A DNA stretch of 64,000 nucleotides from Campylobacter sp. 19-13652. Lineage in GTDB: Bacteria > Campylobacterota > Campylobacteria > Campylobacterales > Campylobacteraceae. The stretch's first letter is position 1. The number at the start of each line of letters is the position of its first letter. Position numbers and translations under genes: made by a program. The stretch covers positions 1,364,001 to 1,428,000 of the forward strand of contig NZ_AP024713.1 of assembly GCF_019702925.1 (NCBI RefSeq), written 5' to 3'. Positions 28,983 through 40,064 of the stretch are shown here, piece after piece. A model generated the notes under the pieces. That model was given only the letters and a program-made list of their open reading frames with translations, searched no databases and was not told where the DNA came from.

Positions 28983-29097
28983 ATAGCTGCATGGCAAAGG
29001 ACACCTCGTACAAAACCACGCTATCTAAGCTAAGTAAAAATAGAGGAGAGGGTTATATTGGGCTTTATAAAAGGTAATATAACCCATATGCAGCTAT
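28983..29097 (+). other. Nested inverted repeats downstream of cytX
   Basis: The outer arms ATAGCTGCAT (28983-28992) and ATGCAGCTAT (29088-29097) are perfectly complementary. An inner hairpin GGGTTATATT (29050-29059) with AATATAACCC (29076-29085) is also perfect. The T-rich stretch after the outer arm could make this a large terminator for cytX, or it could be a small structured RNA read from either strand. Confidence 0.6.
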
Positions 29098-29739
29098 ATT
29101 TTTAAACCTACAATATTAAACTTCTGACCTTTATCAATCCACCAACCATAAAGCTAAGGAAATCTATAACACTTTTTATATGTATTTAATCTCATTTAAA
29201 TAACGCTTACCCTCATCCATAGTTTCTTATAATTATTAACCATAGTTGGTTTTAATATTTATTTGCTTATTAGATAAGACATAATATATCTAATATAAAA
29301 GCATAAAACACTTAAGATAAAAAATAAACCATCCATATATTAAAGCAGTTTAAATTTATACTCTTGCAATAATAACTTTATAATAAAGACTTAGCTTTAA
29401 AGTCCATAGTATTAAATATAAAATAGCACACATGCCAATACCAAATACTATCTAAAGCTACTAATAAAGATACACTAATAAACTAAATAACAGCTCATAT
29501 AAAAAGATAAAACCCTTTTAAACAACAAATTGATTTTTAAATTTCAAAGTCATGGCGTATGTCATGTATAAATAGCCTATTAATAACTCACATCACAAAG
29601 CAATACACCCATATATCTAGTTTGACTCTGCTCTAACCAGCTATTAAATAAGCCTTCCTTTACTAAAACCTAGCAAAAAACTGTAAAAAACTATAAAGAG
29701 TTATAAAAAGCTTTGCTTTACTAAAGAAGCTTTGCTTTG

Positions 29740-29826
29740 ACTTATAATATATAGACCACTTAATAATTTAACAGGATGACTATTTATTGTATACACATTA
29801 AATAAGTAGACAAAGCAAAGCTTCTA
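29740..29826 (-). repeat. Modular intergenic repeat family 1, copy E (decayed)
   Basis: On the minus strand, GTCTACTTATTTAATG then ACAATAAATAGTCATCCT aligns with copy C GTCTACTCGCTTTATG then ACAGTAAGCAGTCGTCATCCT. The differences are mostly C to T and G to A. The remaining blocks are only faintly recognisable. Confidence 0.5.
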
Positions 29827-30320
29827 AATACAACAAAATTAAACTATAATCAACAGGCATCTTGCACAATACAATAAAAACTGTATAAAAGTAGCTATCA
29901 TACTAAACTTAGTCTAAGAGTGTTTTTTAGGTTTTTACACCAAGCTTTATAAAATTCTAAAAATCATGATGACATTGCTTTGTAATATTAGTCAATGCTA
30001 ATATGCTAAAAGCTATTTATACAAATAGTGGAGTATGGTGAAGTTGGGCTTGTGCAGTTAATTAGAATTTGTAATTAAAAAATAACGCTATCTTTTAAAA
30101 AAGCCAAAGGTAAATGATATATACCTAAGATAATCTAGATAACCTAAAATACTATAATATCTTATAATACAGCTTTATAAGACATACTTACACAAAAACA
30201 CTAATGTAGATAATTTTAATTTATATAAAATCATTAAATTTAAATAATTCATATAAATACTATATTAAGTAACCCTAAAAGCAAAGAAGCAACAAGGCAA
30301 AAAATCATAAGAGGAAATCA

Positions 30321-30397
30321 TGGTGGGCCTAACAAGACTTGAACTTGTGACCTCACCCTTATCAGGGGTGCACTCTAACCAGCTGAGCTATAGGCCC
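30321..30397 (-). tRNA. tRNA-Ile (GAT)
   Basis: 77 nt on the minus strand, starting GGGCCTATAGCTCAGC and ending with an encoded CCA. The anticodon loop CTGATAA gives GAT, and the T-arm GTTCAAGTC is intact. It follows tRNA-Ala, as in standard bacterial 16S-Ala-Ile-23S spacers, but no 23S gene follows it here. Confidence 0.97.
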
Positions 30398-30513
30398 TTA
30401 TGAAGCTTAGCTAAGCCTTTGGCTTATGGCTTAACTATAATATAAATATTGTGCAGTTTGTAAGCATCTTTAAAAGGCTTTTTTGCTTTAAAGATGATGG
30501 CTTTTAAATTTGA

Positions 30514-30589
30514 TGGTGGAGAATAGCGGGATCGAACCGCTGACCTCCTGCGTGCAAAGCAGGCGCTCTCCCAGCTGAGCTAATTCCCC
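30514..30589 (-). tRNA. tRNA-Ala (TGC)
   Basis: 76 nt on the minus strand, starting GGGGAATTAGCTCAGC and ending in encoded CCA. The anticodon loop TTTGCAC gives TGC, and the T-arm GTTCGATCC is present. It lies about 555 bp after the 16S 3' end, with AT-rich DNA between. Confidence 0.97.
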
Positions 30590-31060
30590 ATTAAACAGTA
30601 ATAACTAAAAATAACTATAATAGCAATATAGCTAAATTTAACACATATTGCCACAATAAATAGCTAAGACAGTAAAAACATAAATATAAAAAGCTACTTG
30701 CTATTATATTTACATTATACTAGAAACTAAAAATATAACTTAGCTAGGACAATGCCTTTATCTATGTATAGTATATCACCCATACTAGATTAATGATATA
30801 TTGTAAAATAGGTGTAATAAGTTATTTTATTTATCCTACCCATTTTTACTTTTACATTCACAAAGCTCACACTCTACTAGCTTAGCTTTATACTTTAGAT
30901 TATTTAAATTCTAAGGTATTAATGCTAATTTATTTAATATTTCAATATAGTAATAACTATTAAAGATTTAACTACTCTTAACAACGGTATATAACAGGGA
31001 TATAGGCTAAAAGCCTTAGCCTCTGCTTTTGCCTTTGTAAGTGAGTAATGTTAGTCTAAT

Positions 31061-32797
<1,737 letters not shown>

Positions 32798-32829
32798 TAT
32801 TGAAATATTTAAATACTAACACTATTAAA

Positions 32830-32839
32830 TTATAGAACA
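32830..32839 (-). promoter_or_regulatory. boxA-like element, 16S leader
   Basis: On the minus strand it reads TGTTCTATAA in the context AATCGTTGTTCTATAATTTAA, matching the 23S leader element at 11208-11217 with one difference. Confidence 0.6.
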
Positions 32840-32910
32840 ACGATTTATTATTAAAGCCTGTAATCATAAAAGCTTATGAAAGAGCTTTTAATGAGTAAAG
32901 GGTAAAGTAA

Positions 32911-32991
32911 AGAAAAGCTTTATTAACTGTTAGAAAGTTAAAGGTGGTTTCTCAAATCGTGAGCTGGAATTATATAAGAGAGTTGCTTAAG
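32911..32991 (-). promoter_or_regulatory. rRNA promoter block in front of 16S
   Basis: 81 bp identical to the block upstream of 23S (11299-11379). TATAAT on the minus strand is at 32969-32974. It begins only about 55 bp after the stop of the pseudopilin gene on the same strand, with no strong terminator visible between, so read-through from that operon into 16S is possible. Confidence 0.8.
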
Positions 32992-33045
32992 GGGGGCTTA
33001 AAAAATATTAACTTTAGATAAAATTTTAAATTTTTCAAAGAAATT

Positions 33046-33684
33046 TCACTCTATAATCTTTGCATATCCTGTTATAGCATGTATTTTAATAGTCGCCTTT
33101 TTACCTGCTTCATCATATAAACTTATCTCGCAATCCCTCAAAAATCGCTTATCAAAAGGATTCTTTGCATTTTTTAGGGTTCCGCTTGGCGCACCGTAGC
33201 TATCAAAAGAGATCGTCTGATTTTTACTGCCACAATTTTTAAATTTAATATCCGCAACTCCATAAGTCTTAGTGAGATTTAAATTTTTATTAAGCAAAGA
33301 GCTTTTGTAATTTTGCCCATTAAACCCAGAAGTGAGAAATTTATTTGGGTTTGCGGGGTCTTTGGCTATCTGGCTTAGGGAGTTTGGGTTTCCGGAAAAT
33401 TTACCATCATCACTAAAAACAGTATATCTCCAGTCATGCTCTTTACTATCACCGACGAGTCCGGAGTGGAAAAATAGCCTCCAATTACGCTTATACCACT
33501 CATCGCCAAGCCCTGCTTTATCGTCCATTATGGCTAGTCCTTGCGTGTATCGAAGGTGAATTAATATCTGCTGAGCAGCTAAATGCAATTTATCTAAAGC
33601 TATATTAGGCATAGCAAAAGCAAGCATTATGCCCAGTATCAAAATCACCAAGCATAGCTCAAATAGGCTAAACGCCCTACTCAT
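33046..33684 (-). CDS. Type II/IV pseudopilin-like protein
   Basis: A 212-residue protein with a class III signal. A short basic leader MSRA is followed by FSLFELCLVILILGIMLAFAMP, the hydrophobic helix of prepilins with Glu at mature position 5. The residue before the cleavage point is Ala instead of the usual Gly. The remainder is a globular C-terminal domain with two Cys (about 151 and 185) that may form a disulfide. In Campylobacter such pseudopilins belong to the Cts DNA-uptake (type II secretion-like) machinery. This is the last gene of its operon and overlaps the GT39-like gene by 4 bases. No other uptake gene is adjacent. Confidence 0.75.
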   Translation of the reverse strand: MSRAFSLFELCLVILILGIMLAFAMPNIALDKLHLAAQQILIHLRYTQGLAIMDDKAGLGDEWYKRNWRLFFHSGLVGDSKEHDWRYTVFSDDGKFSGNPNSLSQIAKDPANPNKFLTSGFNGQNYKSSLLNKNLNLTKTYGVADIKFKNCGSKNQTISFDSYGAPSGTLKNAKNPFDKRFLRDCEISLYDEAGKKATIKIHAITGYAKIIE

Positions 33685-34859
33685 CGAAGCTCGAAGCTAG
33701 CTACGATTTTACCAGCCCTAGAGACATTTACGCACTTTTTACCATTATCACAGCCCTCTTTTAATGCTTTGCTGCCATCCAAAACGCCGTAAAATTTAAG
33801 CCTTAAAGCTAGTTTTGCGTCATTTGTGCGTACCTTGCTAACCCCTAAAGTCTTAAGCTTAAAGGCCAAATCTCTAGCTATATCAAATTTATACGCAAAA
33901 TGGTCTTTTGGCTCTTTTAAAAATAGATAAATATAAGGATAAAAAGCAACTACGGATAAATTTATAAACAAAAATGCAAACACGACAAAAACACCAAGCT
34001 TATATTTTAGCCTAAACTGCGGTAATCTCACGCGATAACTAGCCATAAAAGTATGCACCATAATAGGTGTAGCGATAACACAAAATGGCAAAAAATACTC
34101 CCACCAAATGCGCTGTCTAAGCGAAAGGAGCATACATATGGCAAACGAGGCAAAAGAGATAAAAAATATGATATTTTTACGCTCTTTAACCAAAACCCTA
34201 TAAACAGAATACACAAAATACAAAAATACCAACGGAGAAAAAACGGCTGCAAAAATCCCTAATGTATCCAGAAAATGTCCGCTAGGGCGCCCACCTGTCT
34301 CAAAGCCATAAAGTCCAAAATTTATAGCCACTAACATAGCGCAAAATGTTGCCTCAAGGCGCATTTTATAATACGAAAAATATGCAAAAAGCCCCACATA
34401 AAGTAACAAAAATGACTGGTCTATAAAAATCATCACCACCAAAATAAAATAAAAAAGCAACCTAATATAAAATTTGTGGCTTAAAAAAAGCAAAATTGCA
34501 AGGAGGGTTAAAAATATATAAGCCCCAGCGTCATTTACTAATATAGCACTAGCCATAACCCCTGGCAAATAAGCATACAAAAGCACTGCAAACACTGCGT
34601 CATTTTGCTGTTTTAAAAGCTTAATGCTAAGTAGATACAAAAGGTATAAATTTAAACAGTGAATTAGCAAAAACGGCAGTCTAAGCGCAAAATCATTATC
34701 TCCAAAAATAGCGCAAAATCCCCTAGCTATGAGCGAAGCGAGCGAGTTGCCTTCGAAAAATATCCTAGCCTCATGATAGCTTATGCTAAGGTCATTTAAA
34801 AGTACGAATAAAAATAAAAAATTTATCCCCAAAGCAGAAAATAAAAGCCCTCTACGCAT
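33681..34859 (-). CDS. GT39-like integral membrane glycosyltransferase family protein
   Basis: A 392-residue protein with about nine membrane segments. After the first segment it has the LSISYHEARIFFEG periplasmic loop, comparable to the acidic catalytic loop of the PMT/ArnT-type GT39 family. RLPFLLIHCLNLYLLYLLS then leads into typical repeated TMs, and a soluble C-terminal piece (about 310-392) follows. Such enzymes move a sugar from a polyprenyl carrier to lipid or protein in the periplasm. The acceptor is unknown. It overlaps the genes on both sides (8 bp and 4 bp), so expression is coupled to the MFS gene and the pseudopilin gene. Confidence 0.65.
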   Translation of the reverse strand: MRRGLLFSALGINFLFLFVLLNDLSISYHEARIFFEGNSLASLIARGFCAIFGDNDFALRLPFLLIHCLNLYLLYLLSIKLLKQQNDAVFAVLLYAYLPGVMASAILVNDAGAYIFLTLLAILLFLSHKFYIRLLFYFILVVMIFIDQSFLLLYVGLFAYFSYYKMRLEATFCAMLVAINFGLYGFETGGRPSGHFLDTLGIFAAVFSPLVFLYFVYSVYRVLVKERKNIIFFISFASFAICMLLSLRQRIWWEYFLPFCVIATPIMVHTFMASYRVRLPQFRLKYKLGVFVVFAFLFINLSVVAFYPYIYLFLKEPKDHFAYKFDIARDLAFKLKTLGVSKVRTNDAKLALRLKFYGVLDGSKALKEGCDNGKKCVNVSRAGKIVASFELR

Positions 34860-35982
34860 CCTTAAGCCTCACTCCAAAGCCAAGTCCCACAAGACAGACA
34901 AACGCCAAAAATAGCAAAAACACACCCCATCCATACTCATAAGCAAAAGCCGGCACAAAGCTACCAAAAACTCCGCCAGCATAGTAAAAGCTCACATATA
35001 ACCCACTGGCTATAGCCTTTTTCTCATTAAAGCTTGCCACAAAGCCGCTTAGGATACTATGAGCTAAGAAATTTGCAGCACAAATTACTATCATACCAGA
35101 CAATAATAAGGCAAAACCATCAAAAAAGCACAATAAAAGCCCAAGCATAAAAAGCATAGCCACTACCCAAAGCACCCTACTAACTCCGCCTAAAAGATTC
35201 AAAAACCAAGATGAGAAAAATGATATAAAAACTCCGAGCAAAAATCCTACATAAAGCACGCCATTTTTAAGTCCACTATAGCCTCCAGCCCTATTTGTAA
35301 GCTCAAAAGGGGCAAAGCTAAGAATCGCCAAAAAGCTAAAGAATAGGCAAAAAATGCAGATATAAGCGTATAAATTTGTCCTTTTTAAAAGTACACTTAA
35401 AATATCGCTAAGCCTTAACTCTCTTTTATGCTTTATAGCTATTTTATCAAGAGTAGATAAAAAAATCGACGAAAGCAAAAGCAAAAAAGCAAGTACCGAC
35501 ATAAAAAGCTCATATCCATAAATATCGCTAAGCCAGCCACTTAAAAGCCGCCCCAAAAAGCCACCAATTATAGTCATGCCTATATAAACGCCAATCCCTT
35601 GAGCTAATGCAACACCGTTTAAGCGGCTAGAAATATAGCTCATAAGCCCCGTCATAGCAGCTGGGATAAAAAGCCCCTGAATACCCCTAATGTTTAGCAT
35701 GATTGTATAATTATGAGAAAAAGCAAAGCCAAACTGCAAAATCCCAAGCGCAAAAAATGCGAAAATCAGAGTTCGTGTAATGCTAAATTTTTCTAAAAAA
35801 TAGCCATAAAATAAAGCAGAAATAGCAAGCGGAGCCATAATGGCAGTAATAAAAAGCGCAACAGATGCACTACTAACGCCAAGCACCTGCCCTAAAAGCG
35901 GCGCAATGGGCTGAGGAGCGTACATAGTGGCGGTAATTAGCACCGTAGAAAAATAAACAACCGCCCTCTCGTACGCACTCAT
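34852..35982 (-). CDS. MFS transporter
   Basis: A 376-residue, 12-TM major facilitator. It has the N-terminal MYAPQPIAPLLGQVLGVSSASVALFITAIMAPLAISALFYGYFLEKFSITRTLI region with the degenerate motif A between TM2 and TM3, and GFLGRLLSGWLSDIYGYELF near the middle. It is related to the YnfM/YtbD drug and metabolite exporter group. The substrate is not predictable. It begins 13 bp after the phosphoribosyltransferase gene and overlaps the GT39-like gene. Confidence 0.85.
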   Translation of the reverse strand: MSAYERAVVYFSTVLITATMYAPQPIAPLLGQVLGVSSASVALFITAIMAPLAISALFYGYFLEKFSITRTLIFAFFALGILQFGFAFSHNYTIMLNIRGIQGLFIPAAMTGLMSYISSRLNGVALAQGIGVYIGMTIIGGFLGRLLSGWLSDIYGYELFMSVLAFLLLLSSIFLSTLDKIAIKHKRELRLSDILSVLLKRTNLYAYICIFCLFFSFLAILSFAPFELTNRAGGYSGLKNGVLYVGFLLGVFISFFSSWFLNLLGGVSRVLWVVAMLFMLGLLLCFFDGFALLLSGMIVICAANFLAHSILSGFVASFNEKKAIASGLYVSFYYAGGVFGSFVPAFAYEYGWGVFLLFLAFVCLVGLGFGVRLKDA

Positions 35983-35995
35983 AAAAGCTCTTTAA

Positions 35996-36436
35996 TTAAA
36001 TATGCACATCCCAAAAAAACTCAACCCACTCAGTCGCCTCTTTTACTCTGTATTCAGGTAGCAAAAGCGCCTTTTGCTTATAAAAGACAGTCGCTATTTT
36101 TAGCTCTAGGTGCGGATAGCGCTTTAAAAGCTCGCGCTTAATCTCCACCATACTTTCGCCACTATCTATAATATCATCTACAAGTAGGACTTTTTTAAAT
36201 TTGCCAAGCTCTGGGACGTTAAAAATCTCTATCGTATCAAGCTTTTTATCGCCCTCATAGTGGATTGAATTTAGGCTAAAGAGATTTCTATTTTCTAGCG
36301 CAACAGCCAAAGAATGCCCCAAAGTAAGCCCACCTCTAGCTATGGCTAAGATAGCCTCTGGCTTAAACTCATCTCTAATCTGCTTTGCCATTTTCTTTAC
36401 ATCGACAGCAAATTCATCATAAGAGTAATAAATCAC
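35996..36436 (-). CDS. Purine phosphoribosyltransferase (Gpt-like)
   Basis: A 146-residue type I phosphoribosyltransferase with the PRPP motif KVLLVDDIIDSGES (about 86-99) and an upstream ARGGL loop (33-37). The C-terminal EWVEFFWD stacks on the purine in Gpt-like enzymes. It probably salvages xanthine, guanine or hypoxanthine to the monophosphate. It lies 9 bp after a purine permease gene, giving an uptake-plus-salvage pair that C. jejuni also has next to mqnE. Confidence 0.85.
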   Translation of the reverse strand: MIYYSYDEFAVDVKKMAKQIRDEFKPEAILAIARGGLTLGHSLAVALENRNLFSLNSIHYEGDKKLDTIEIFNVPELGKFKKVLLVDDIIDSGESMVEIKRELLKRYPHLELKIATVFYKQKALLLPEYRVKEATEWVEFFWDVHI

Positions 36437-36445
36437 GTTTTCTCC

Positions 36446-37759
36446 TTAATGCACCATAAACACTATCACACTAATGGCTGCAAGCGCAACTACACCAGAG
36501 TTTATAAGCTCCCAGCGTCTCTGAAGTGCGCGCACTAAAATATAGGCGATAAAGCCAAAGGCTAAACCATTTGTGATAGAGTAAGTAAGAGGTATAAAAA
36601 CCACCATAAAAAAGCTAGCCACAGCTATGGCTGGATCTTTAAAATTTATCTCCCCAACTTCTGAAAACATTAAAATTCCGACCATTATAAGCACTGGGTA
36701 TATGGCGTTTGCTGGAATGGCTTTAAAAAACGGCAACATAAATAACGTAAGTACAAAAAACAAAGCCGTAAACACCGAAGTAAGCCCAGTGCGTCCACCC
36801 TCCTCTACTCCGCTTGCGCTCTCGACAAAAGCCGTCGTGGTACTAACCCCTGTTAGCGCACCTGCTACGGTAGCTACGGCGTCGGATTCTAGGGTTTTTT
36901 CTAGGTTTTTAATACCATCTTTTTTGCTCTCGTCAAATATCCCAGCACGAGTTCCCACACCAGCTAAAGTGCCGACTGAATCAAATAAATCCGTAACAAA
37001 AAATGTAACTATCACAGGCAGAAGCGCTAAACTAAAGTTTCCAGCCACGTCAAAAAATACACCCCTTATATCAAGCTGTAAAAATATAGGCGCGATAGAA
37101 GCAGGTAGTGAAAAAAGCTCCTTTGGATACTCGCTAAGCCCAAAAACCCAAGCAATTATAGAGGTAGTAATAACGCCTAAAATAAATGCGCCTTTTATTT
37201 TAAAAGCCCAAAACGCCACTATTAACACCACTCCAAGAATACCTAAAAGCACGTTTTTATCACCCAAATTCCCCATTCCTACAAGCACAGCGTCGTTATT
37301 TACCACTATGCCCATTTGCTGAAGTCCTATAAAGCAGATAAACGTGCCAATACCTGCACTTATAGCTCGACGCAGGTCAAGTGGGATTGATTTAATAATC
37401 CAAATTCTAAAGTTTGTCAGGCTTAAAAATACAAATATAATCCCAGAGACAAAAACCACTCCAAGTGCTGTCTGCCACGGCATTTTCATGCCCAGTACTA
37501 GCCCAAATGTAAAATACGCATTTAGCCCCATGCCCACACTCATCGCAACTGGCGTGTTAGCCCACAAGCCATTTAGTAGCGTGGCTATAACAGTAATTAG
37601 TGCTGTAGCTGTAATAAGCGCGTCTATAGGCATGCCAGCCTGCGAAAGAATGATTGAATTTACAGGCACTATATACATCATCGCTAAAAATGTCGTAAGA
37701 CCCGCGTTAAACTCGGTTTTTACATTAGTATTATTTTGCTTTAGACGGAAAAAATCCAC
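36446..37759 (-). CDS. NCS2/AzgA-type guanine-hypoxanthine permease
   Basis: A 437-residue permease of the AzgA/PbuG branch. Signatures include TFLAMMYIVPVNSIILSQAGMP near the N-terminus, ANTPVAMSVGMGLNAYFTF, GIGTFICFIGLQQMGIVV and DLFDSVGTLAGVGTRAG. It also has TGVSTTTAFVESASGVEEGGRTGLTSV, which lines the purine site in this branch. It imports purine bases with protons. It starts 9 bp after the mqnE stop and is followed by the phosphoribosyltransferase, so imported base can be converted directly to nucleotide. Confidence 0.9.
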   Translation of the reverse strand: MDFFRLKQNNTNVKTEFNAGLTTFLAMMYIVPVNSIILSQAGMPIDALITATALITVIATLLNGLWANTPVAMSVGMGLNAYFTFGLVLGMKMPWQTALGVVFVSGIIFVFLSLTNFRIWIIKSIPLDLRRAISAGIGTFICFIGLQQMGIVVNNDAVLVGMGNLGDKNVLLGILGVVLIVAFWAFKIKGAFILGVITTSIIAWVFGLSEYPKELFSLPASIAPIFLQLDIRGVFFDVAGNFSLALLPVIVTFFVTDLFDSVGTLAGVGTRAGIFDESKKDGIKNLEKTLESDAVATVAGALTGVSTTTAFVESASGVEEGGRTGLTSVFTALFFVLTLFMLPFFKAIPANAIYPVLIMVGILMFSEVGEINFKDPAIAVASFFMVVFIPLTYSITNGLAFGFIAYILVRALQRRWELINSGVVALAAISVIVFMVH

Positions 37760-37768
37760 TCTGCCTCC

Positions 37769-38830
37769 TTAATAAATTTTAATTTCATTATACAAGCTAT
37801 CACGCTCAACAGGCGTGTAGCCGCTGGTTTTTATGATGTCTATAAAGTCTTTTAGCGCCATTCCATTGGCACTTTTTGCACCAGCTGCACTCTGAATGCT
37901 CTCTTTTTGTATCGTGCCGTCTAAATCATCAGCACCAAACTCCTGCGCTATCATCGCTAAATTTATCGTAGATGTCGCCCAGTAGGCTTTTATGTGAGGC
38001 ACGTTATCAAGCATTAGCCTAGATATAGCTATGGTCTTTAAAATCTCAGCTGAGCCTAGAAAATCGGACGTTTGCAGGTAGTTATTCTCTCGCTGATACA
38101 CAAGCGGAATAAATGCATTAAAGCCGCCAGTTTCATCCTGCACCGCACGTAGACGCAGCATATGATCTATCCTATCAGCCCTGCTTTCAATATGCCCAAA
38201 AAGCATAGTCGCATTACTCATTTTGCCACGACTGTGCCACAGGGAGTGGATTTTTAGCCAGTTCTGGCTACTTACCTTGCCTTTGCAGATTTTTTCTCTG
38301 ATATTTTCTGCAAATATTTCAGCCCCACCCCCAGGCATGCTATCCACGCCGTATTCGCACATTTTTTCTATTACTTCCTCATAGCTCATATCAAAGCTAC
38401 GAGAGATGAAATCTATCTCCGCCGCAGTCAGGGCTTTTACGTGCAGGCTTGGATATTTTTGCTTTATTAGCCTAAAAATCTCTAAATACCACTGCCAGCC
38501 GCCCTCTTTATTGTGAGCTGAGACGATATGTATCTCCTTTGCTCCGTTTTTTACGGCTTCGTCTGCGATTTTTAGAATCTCGTCGTGGGTCATTCGGTAT
38601 GGATTTGGATTTTTCCGATGAGCTGAAAATGCGCAAAATTTACACACATCAGCGCATATATTTGTGGGGTTTATGTGACGATTGATGTTAAAAAACACCT
38701 TCTTGCCGTGGCGTATTTGACGCACTTTATTAGCAAATTCACCAAGCGTAAAAAGATCTAAATCATAAAGCGCGAGTCCATCTTCGTGACTTAAACGCTC
38801 GGAGTTTTTAAGTTTTTGGATTAAATTCAT
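37769..38830 (-). CDS. mqnE: Aminodeoxyfutalosine synthase MqnE
   Basis: About 353 residues from the ATG at 38830 (MNLIQKLKN, matching the usual start). A TTG 84 bp upstream opens a longer frame but adds an unconserved tail. It is a radical SAM enzyme with CADVCKFC binding the 4Fe-4S cluster, preceded by the MqnE/CofH-type FFNINRHINPTNIC and followed by GAKEIHIVSAHNKE and DSMPGGGAEIF. It joins SAM-derived adenosine to 3-(1-carboxyvinyloxy)benzoate in the futalosine route to menaquinone, the only respiratory quinone of these bacteria. It heads the operon that runs down to the pseudopilin gene. Confidence 0.93.
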   Translation of the reverse strand: MNLIQKLKNSERLSHEDGLALYDLDLFTLGEFANKVRQIRHGKKVFFNINRHINPTNICADVCKFCAFSAHRKNPNPYRMTHDEILKIADEAVKNGAKEIHIVSAHNKEGGWQWYLEIFRLIKQKYPSLHVKALTAAEIDFISRSFDMSYEEVIEKMCEYGVDSMPGGGAEIFAENIREKICKGKVSSQNWLKIHSLWHSRGKMSNATMLFGHIESRADRIDHMLRLRAVQDETGGFNAFIPLVYQRENNYLQTSDFLGSAEILKTIAISRLMLDNVPHIKAYWATSTINLAMIAQEFGADDLDGTIQKESIQSAAGAKSANGMALKDFIDIIKTSGYTPVERDSLYNEIKIY

Positions 38831-38976
38831 AGAGTGTCGTTTTGTCCTTTGAAAAACTGATTTGGCATTATAATATTTTTGGCTTAAATTAAGTTTTTCA
38901 TTAATCAAGCTCAATAAAAAATATAGACTTTTTGGGTAAAATCACACCTTTTTAACCCAAAAAATAGAGAGTTTTT

Positions 38977-40023
38977 ATGATATATAAAGATTATAAAATA
39001 AAACAAATTTGCAAAGAAATAGAGCTTTTAAATGCCCAAAAAGTGGGCTTTGAACGCTTTAATAATATAAATTTATTAACAGCAAAAACACTCCTGCTTA
39101 AAAAGCTAAATGAGACTTTAGAGCTAATGCAGGAGTTTAATAAAACAGGCGATAAAATGCTAAAAGCCAAAATAGAGCAAAACGAGATAGATATTTATGA
39201 GATTTATAAGGAATTTGACGCGCTTTTAAAGGATAGCAAAGAGCTTAAAGAGCTTGCGCAAAAGCATATCGCAGCTGGGCTAAAAGCGTTTGGTAAACGA
39301 ATTTGGCTATTTGTGTTAAAGTATTTTTTTAAAATCATGGCCGTGTTTTGGTTTTTGGGCTTTGCGAGCATTAGCTTTTACCTAGGATATGCTCCAAAAA
39401 TAGGTCTATCTGATACGGAATTTACTGGGGCTATGATAATTTTTGCTTTTATGCTAACCATTTTAATAGGAATTTATCCACTTAGCGTCTATTTTTCTTT
39501 TAGGCTCTTTTCTGGCTACAGCAAGCTATCATTTTCGTTTAATATAGTTAGCTTTTGCTTTATTTCTATGCTAATTTTATCAGATGTTTTAAACTGCGAG
39601 CTTATAAATTTAATTAACGAATACCCAAAGATGGCATTTGGAATTTATGCTGCTTTGCTTGCTATTTTTAGCGCGATAGTGGCAATTGTGCTAATACTAA
39701 ATAAAAAGGATAAAGAGGCTTTTATAAACGCATTTCTTGCGTTTGTATGCACTCTTTACTCTGATATGTTTTTAGTTTTAATCCTAAAAATAAATAACCC
39801 AAATCAATCAGAATTTTTTATACCATTAGCGATTGCTTTGGCTCTGTTTGCAGTTGGCGCTAGGCTTTTTATTTCAAATTCTTATATTTTTAACTTTAAA
39901 GCTGCCATAATCGCAATGACAGTCTTAATAATTTCGGTTTCAGTTTTTAGAGGCGATAGGCTTATAGCAACATTTGGGCTAGATAAGCACCTAACGCAAA
40001 CGCAAAGCAAAATCTCAAATTAA
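38977..40023 (+). CDS. Unknown membrane protein with N-terminal coiled coil
   Basis: A 348-residue protein with no family I recognise. Residues 1-95 are charged and helical (heptad-like, probably a cytoplasmic coiled coil). They are followed by about seven to eight hydrophobic segments (near 112-132, 146-166, 182-202, 215-237, 248-268, 274-292, 307-325). The last stretch is soluble. There is no signal peptide. It lies alone between mqnE (divergent) and glmS (same direction, 41 bp), so it may share a transcript with glmS. A transport or sensing role would be a guess. Confidence 0.75.
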   Translation: MIYKDYKIKQICKEIELLNAQKVGFERFNNINLLTAKTLLLKKLNETLELMQEFNKTGDKMLKAKIEQNEIDIYEIYKEFDALLKDSKELKELAQKHIAAGLKAFGKRIWLFVLKYFFKIMAVFWFLGFASISFYLGYAPKIGLSDTEFTGAMIIFAFMLTILIGIYPLSVYFSFRLFSGYSKLSFSFNIVSFCFISMLILSDVLNCELINLINEYPKMAFGIYAALLAIFSAIVAIVLILNKKDKEAFINAFLAFVCTLYSDMFLVLILKINNPNQSEFFIPLAIALALFAVGARLFISNSYIFNFKAAIIAMTVLIISVSVFRGDRLIATFGLDKHLTQTQSKISN

Positions 40024-40064
40024 CAATATTTCGCTATAATCACGATAAAATTTAAAGGATAAAT

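Larger units (their letters stand above)
28965..30320. other. 1.36-kb AT-rich spacer between cytX and tRNA-Ile
   Basis: I see no credible gene here. The left end contains a nested inverted-repeat structure (28983-29097). The middle is extremely AT-rich, and 29740-29826 is a decayed minus-strand copy of the modular repeat. Short stretches such as AAGCTTTGCTTTACT also occur near 6520, in the comparable spacer beyond 5S. In an intact rRNA operon the 23S gene would be expected just left of tRNA-Ile. Confidence 0.6.

Noticed and set aside
17301-30320. Genomic island inserted into the rRNA operon next to tRNA-Ile
   Set aside because: No integrase, no attachment-site repeat of the tRNA 3' end and no phage or plasmid genes were seen; the intervening genes are ordinary chromosomal metabolism.
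40024-40064. glmS ribozyme upstream of glmS
   Set aside because: The gap is only 41 bp and contains no ribozyme-like sequence.
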